Positions 60,146-64,000 of a DNA stretch of 64,000 bases are shown here, piece after piece. The notes under the pieces are model-generated. The model was given only the letters and a program-made list of their open reading frames with translations. It had not been told where the DNA came from and did not search any database. This DNA comes from Streptomyces malaysiense (GTDB lineage Bacteria > Actinomycetota > Actinomycetes > Streptomycetales > Streptomycetaceae). Each line of letters opens with the position of its first letter. Positions within the stretch are counted from its first letter, which is position 1. Where the stretch lies: the NCBI RefSeq assembly GCF_000980885.2, contig NZ_LBDA02000057.1, positions 62,001-126,000 of the forward strand, read 5' to 3'. The position numbers were made by a program, and so were the translations under genes.

Positions 60146-63100
60146 GTGGAATCGGCGGCATCCGGTCGTCCTGTCGTGCGCTTCAACATCCTCGGCTCAC
60201 TCGAAGGCTGGTGCGGTGAGCGCCGGTTGAGGCTGGGCAGTCCGACCCAGGAACGGGTGCTGGTCACCCTGCTGCTCGAACCCGGCCGCATGGTGCCGAT
60301 GGCCCGGCTGATCGCCGCGGCCTGGGAGGACGAGCCGCCCCAGACGGCGAGTCATCAGATCCGCAAGTGCGTCGCCGCCCTGCGCACCCACATCCCGGAC
60401 GGCGCGGCCCTGATCGTCACCGACGGCGCCGGGTACCGCGCCGTGCTCGGCGAACAGCAGCTGGATCTGTACGAGTTCACCGAACGGTCCGGACAGGCCC
60501 GGCGGGCCGTGGCCGCCGGGCGGCCCGAGGAGGCCGTCGGGCATCTGCGCTCCTGCCTGGAGCTGTGGCGGGGCCCGGTGATGGCGGGCGCGGGCGGCTC
60601 CGTGATCAGCGGTGCCTCCGCGGCACTCGAAGAGCGCCACATGGCGGTCGCCGAGCAGTACTTCGAACTCCAGCTGGAACTGGGCCAGTCCGCCGAGCTG
60701 GTCGGACCGCTGCGCGAGTTGGTCACCGCGCACCCGCTGCGGGAGACCCTGCGCGGCCGGCTGATGCTGGCGCTGTACCGGGCCGGCCGGCAGGCCGAGG
60801 CACTGGAGGAGTTCGGGCGGGTGCGCGACCTGCTGGTGGAGGAGCTGGGCATCGACCCGGGCGCCGAACTCACCCGGCTCTACGAGGCGATCCTGCGCGA
60901 CAGCCCCGAAGTGGCCGCCCGGGTACCCCAGTCGGTGGCCGACCGGGCCGCCCTGCTGGTCCCCGCGCCCTACACCACCCAGAACCCGGGGACCGAGCCC
61001 GCGCCCTGCACCCTGCCCTACGACCTGCCGGACTTCACCGGCCGGGACGAGGAACTGGCCCGGCTGGTCACCGTGGGCTGCGCCCCGGCCACCGGCGGCA
61101 CCCGGATCGTCGGCGTGGACGGCATGGGCGGCAGCGGCAAGACCGCGCTCGCGGTGCACGCCGCCCACCTGCTGGCCCCCGAGTATCCCGACGGGCAGCT
61201 CTTCGTGGACCTGCGCGGCTTCAGTCCCGGCGAGAAGGCCCAGGAACCCGGCGCCGTACTGCACTCCTTACTGCACACCCTGGGCATACCGGACGACCGG
61301 ATACCCGACGACCTGGAGCGTCGCACCACATTCTGGCGAACCGTTTCCGCCCAGCGGAAGTTGCTCCTCCTCCTCGACAACGCCGCGGACGCCGCCCAGG
61401 TGCGGCCGCTGCTGCCCGCCTCCGAGGACTGCCTCGCCATCGTCACCAGCCGGGTCCGGATGCTCGACCTCGACGGCTCGGAGTGGCTGTCGCTGGGCCT
61501 GCTGTCCGCCGGGGACAGCGCCACGCTGCTCACCCGGATGCTGGGCATCGAGCGCACCGCCGCCGAGCCGCGGGCCGTGGACCGGCTGGCCCGGCTGTGC
61601 GGGGGGCTGCCGCTCGCCCTGCGCATCACCACCGCCCGGCTGCGCAACCGGCCCCGCTGGACCGTGCAGTACCTGGTGGACCGGCTCGCCGACGAGACCC
61701 GGCGGCTGCGTGAGCTGAGTGCCGGTGAGCGCAGCGTCGAGGCCACGCTCAGGCTGTCGTACCAGGCCATGGACGAGGACCAGCGAGCCGCCTTCCGGCT
61801 GCTCGGGCTGCACCCCGGCAGCGCCATCGACGTGCCCTCCGCCGCCGCCCTGCTCGGCACCGACGGCCATGACGCGGAGGACCTCCTGGAGTGCCTCCTG
61901 GACGCCCATCTGCTGGAGCAGCACGAGGCGGGCCTGTACGGCTTCCACGACCTGGTGCGCACCTACGCGCTCAGCGTGCGCGAGGTGGAGGACGACGAGG
62001 AGTCCGCCGTCGAGCGCCTGGTGGAGTACTACATCCGGAGCACCGACCGGGCCTGCGAGACCCTCTTCCCCGGCCGCAGCCGCTACGGCGAGGCCCCGGG
62101 CGGCGGCGATCCCGCGCTGCCCCGCCTCGACGACGGCGAACAGGCGCTGCGCTGGTTCGACCGGGAGTACGAGGCGCTGCTCGCGGTGGTCGCCCAGGCC
62201 GGCACCCAGGGACTGCACCGGCCGGCCGCCCTGCTCGCCCGCAACCTGCTCTTCTACCTCGATCTGCGCGGCCGCTACGAGGAGTTCCGGGTCGTCGGCC
62301 GGATCGGGGTGGCCGCCTGCCGCCAGCTGGACGACTCGGCGCTGCTCGGCATCAGCCTGTGCAACCTGGCCGTGGCGCACTGGTGGCTCGGCGACTTCCA
62401 GGACGGCATCACCACCGCCCAGGAGGGCCTGGAACTGTCCCGGGGCAGCGCCCCGCGCTCCGAGGCGATGTGCCTGGACGTGCTCGGGCTGCTGCACGGT
62501 TCCCTCGGCAACTTCGAGCAGGCCCGCGCCTACCTGGACCAGGGCATCGCGCTGCACCGGCAGCTGGGCACGGCCCGGATGGAGGCGGAGGCGCTGGTCA
62601 ACCTCGCCACCGTGCAGATCTGGACCGGGCACTACGACGAGGCCGCCCGCAACGCGGCCCGCGCCACCGAGCTGAACCGGCGCCTGGGCGAGCGCAGCAA
62701 CGAGATCCACTCCCTGACCTTCCTCGCCCTCGCCCACCTCGGCACCGGCGAGGACGAACGGGCGCGCGCCTGCCTCGCCCAGGCCCTGGAGCTGTGCGAC
62801 GAGTCCCGCAAGCCGGCCAATGTCGCGGTCGTCCTCGCCCACTGGGCCCGCGTCTGCCAGCGGCTCGGCGATGTGCGTTCGGCCGCGGAGCACGCCGAGC
62901 GGGCGCTCGACCTGGTCTCCGCGGAGGGCACGGCGCTGCGGCAGGCGGCGGTGTCCAACGTGGTCGGCCTGGTCCACCTGCGCAGCGGAGCCCCCGAACG
63001 GGCCATGGAACTGCACGGCCAGGCCCACGAACTGGCGTCCCGGCACGGCTTCCGGATCGAGATCGCGCACGCCCTGCACGGGATGGCGGAGGCCGCGCAG

Positions 63101-63196
63101 GCCCTGGACGACGAGCGGACGGCCGAGCGGCATCACGCACAGGCGCGGGCGCTGTACGACGCGATGGGGGTCACGGAGGCCGGGCGCCGGCTGTAG
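60146..63196 (+). CDS. AfsR-like large regulator: SARP, NB-ARC and TPR domains
   Basis: A 1,016-residue protein. Residues 1-270 are a winged helix plus BTAD (RFNILGSLEG, HPLRETLRGRLMLALYRAGRQAEALEEF); then an NB-ARC ATPase with P-loop GMGGSGKTALAVH and a GLPLAL motif; then repeated TPR helices to the end. It senses a signal and activates promoters by ATP-dependent change. GTG 60146 has GGAGGGG eight bases upstream and is preferred over GTG 60176. Confidence 0.92.
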   Translation: MESAASGRPVVRFNILGSLEGWCGERRLRLGSPTQERVLVTLLLEPGRMVPMARLIAAAWEDEPPQTASHQIRKCVAALRTHIPDGAALIVTDGAGYRAVLGEQQLDLYEFTERSGQARRAVAAGRPEEAVGHLRSCLELWRGPVMAGAGGSVISGASAALEERHMAVAEQYFELQLELGQSAELVGPLRELVTAHPLRETLRGRLMLALYRAGRQAEALEEFGRVRDLLVEELGIDPGAELTRLYEAILRDSPEVAARVPQSVADRAALLVPAPYTTQNPGTEPAPCTLPYDLPDFTGRDEELARLVTVGCAPATGGTRIVGVDGMGGSGKTALAVHAAHLLAPEYPDGQLFVDLRGFSPGEKAQEPGAVLHSLLHTLGIPDDRIPDDLERRTTFWRTVSAQRKLLLLLDNAADAAQVRPLLPASEDCLAIVTSRVRMLDLDGSEWLSLGLLSAGDSATLLTRMLGIERTAAEPRAVDRLARLCGGLPLALRITTARLRNRPRWTVQYLVDRLADETRRLRELSAGERSVEATLRLSYQAMDEDQRAAFRLLGLHPGSAIDVPSAAALLGTDGHDAEDLLECLLDAHLLEQHEAGLYGFHDLVRTYALSVREVEDDEESAVERLVEYYIRSTDRACETLFPGRSRYGEAPGGGDPALPRLDDGEQALRWFDREYEALLAVVAQAGTQGLHRPAALLARNLLFYLDLRGRYEEFRVVGRIGVAACRQLDDSALLGISLCNLAVAHWWLGDFQDGITTAQEGLELSRGSAPRSEAMCLDVLGLLHGSLGNFEQARAYLDQGIALHRQLGTARMEAEALVNLATVQIWTGHYDEAARNAARATELNRRLGERSNEIHSLTFLALAHLGTGEDERARACLAQALELCDESRKPANVAVVLAHWARVCQRLGDVRSAAEHAERALDLVSAEGTALRQAAVSNVVGLVHLRSGAPERAMELHGQAHELASRHGFRIEIAHALHGMAEAAQALDDERTAERHHAQARALYDAMGVTEAGRRL

Positions 63197-63234
63197 GCCC
63201 CGGCCGCCGTCCCCCTCACCGGACGGATACGCCG

Positions 63235-63270
63235 ACGGCACCGGTGGGTTCGGGACCCGGCCGGTGCCGT
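63235..63270. terminator. 10-bp stem terminator between convergent genes
   Basis: ACGGCACCGG at 63235-63244 and CCGGTGCCGT at 63261-63270 pair exactly around a 16-nt loop, between the AfsR-like stop and the small peptide stop. It may terminate in both directions. Confidence 0.6.
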
Positions 63271-63350
63271 GGCGGCGCTCGTGTGGGGGGAGCGGGCGGT
63301 GCGGGGGAGGTGGGGGGTGTGGCACGCTGCGGCGCTTTTGCGGGGCGCGG

Positions 63351-63518
63351 TCAGGCGTGGACGACTCCCGGGCCGCGGCCCTCGTCGGCCCGGACGGAGT
63401 GGCTGCTCGTACCGTGCAGCCCGGTGGCGGGCAGCGCGGCGGCGGTACCCAGGGCGAGGACGCCCACGCCCGCCAGAGCCGCCAGAACCGTCTTCGTACG
63501 CAGTGCGATGGAACGCAT
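63351..63518 (-). CDS. Small secreted peptide
   Basis: A 55-residue frame too short for most gene callers. ATG 63518 has AAGGGG six bases upstream. MRSIALRTKT and a hydrophobic stretch (VLAALAGVGVLALGTAAA) form a signal peptide; the mature part of about 25 residues is hydrophilic (GTSSHSVRADEGRGPGVVHA). No Cys and no core-like pattern. Function unknown. Confidence 0.55.
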   Translation of the reverse strand: MRSIALRTKTVLAALAGVGVLALGTAAALPATGLHGTSSHSVRADEGRGPGVVHA

Positions 63519-63691
63519 GTGCAACCCCTTGTGAGAGACGGACCGGGTTCCGGTCGCCGGGCTCTCCCCGGCGCCACGACCGATGTTTGGGGCAAGCGGT
63601 CCCTATGCCGTCCCCGCTGGTTACCGGGGCCGGGGAGGCTGTCGGGACCCCTGCTCGGCCGCGCAGGTCAGAACGGGTGTCGGGGCGGGTG

Positions 63692-64000
63692 TCAGGCGGG
63701 TCTGACGGCGCACAGGAAGGCCTGTGCGACCTGTGCGACACCCTTGCCGAGCGTGCCGTCGGGCTCGCGCACGGTACGGGAGGCGAGTGCGAAACCCGCG
63801 TCCGTCAGCAGCCGGACCATGTCCTCGGGGTGCCGTCGCCGGAAGTCCAGGGTGACCGGGTGGCCCCAGGGGTTCTCCAGCCTGCGGGGCTCGGTGCCGG
63901 CCTGGAACGCCAGCAGCAGCCGCCCGCCGGGGGCCAGGACGCGGTACAGCTCGGCGAACAGGTCCGGGAGCCGCTCGTCGGGGGTGTGGATGGAGGAGTA
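63692..64000 (-). CDS. SAM-dependent methyltransferase, C-terminal part
   Basis: The last 103 codons of a class I methyltransferase cut by the window edge. Visible are LPDLFAELYRVLAPGGRLLLAFQAGTE (post-motif III region) and an ending AQAFLCAVRPA. The substrate is unknown. It faces the small peptide gene's direction and may belong to the locus to the right. Confidence 0.8.
   Translation of the reverse strand, partial: YSSIHTPDERLPDLFAELYRVLAPGGRLLLAFQAGTEPRRLENPWGHPVTLDFRRRHPEDMVRLLTDAGFALASRTVREPDGTLGKGVAQVAQAFLCAVRPA

Noticed and set aside
63351..63518. LPATG in the small peptide as a sortase signal
   Set aside because: It directly follows the signal peptide instead of preceding a C-terminal hydrophobic anchor, so sorting is not possible.

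Overview
This is high-GC actinobacterial DNA, almost certainly from a Streptomyces. The evidence is GC-rich third codon positions, many GTG/TTG starts, ATGA/GTGA-coupled operons, AfsR/SARP and DUF397 regulators, a futalosine-type menaquinone locus and a Streptomyces-like gene order around hemL. Everything here comes from reading the sequence; no database search was run.

Layout. (1) 1-5.3 kb is an accessory left flank: a flavin amine oxidase and divergent TetR regulator with a palindromic operator, a membrane-anchored Ser/Thr kinase, a patatin-like lipase, and relics of an older integrated element, including the last 33 codons of a decayed integrase. (2) About 5.46-27.08 kb is an integrative element. 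It is bounded by two 70-bp direct copies of the 3' end of a host gene and carries a tyrosine integrase beside the right copy. The two copies differ at 9 of 70 bases yet encode the same 22 residues. (3) 27-36.6 kb is chromosomal backbone: the gene used as attachment site, hemL, a phosphoglycerate-mutase-like protein, a deacetylase-like lipoprotein, and the cytochrome c maturation genes resA-ccdA-resB-resC. (4) 36.6-43 kb is accessory: a solute-binding-protein-like membrane protein, a P-loop ATPase, a condensation-like enzyme, and a gene pair sharing a Gly/Asn motif. (5) 43-48 kb is the menaquinone block ubiD, mqnP, ubiX, an AsnC/Lrp regulator and mqnE. (6) 48-58 kb is mixed housekeeping: GNAT, TetR, DinB, lgt, MaoC, acyl-CoA ligase, G1 peptidase, NUDIX, DUF397. 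(7) 58.2-64 kb holds an ATP-grasp-like protein, a SARP, a large AfsR-like regulator, a small secreted peptide and a truncated methyltransferase. It may be the edge of another specialised-metabolite locus.

Cargo of the element. A minus-strand operon (15.7 to 6.7 kb) is a thioamitide (thioviridamide/thioalbamide/thiostreptamide-type) RiPP cluster. Its precursor ends in the core SVMAAAATVAFHC. It is followed by a kinase, a HopA1-like protein, a degenerate kinase, an EpiD-like Cys decarboxylase (AviMeCys formation), a His N-methyltransferase, YcaO and TfuA (thioamides), a 2-oxoglutarate oxygenase (His hydroxylation) and a papain-like protease (leader removal). A second minus-strand operon (23.0 to 16.7 kb) is not one I recognise: ATPase-fold regulator, MurA-like enolpyruvyl transferase, 5'-nucleotidase-like phosphoesterase, two divergent dCTP-deaminase paralogs (one frameshifted), a GT4-type glycosyltransferase and a serine hydrolase. 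It faces a divergent XRE-regulator/flavoprotein pair. This operon is the best candidate in the window for an undescribed system. The transport of a thioamitide cluster on a site-specific element is the clearest genomic observation.
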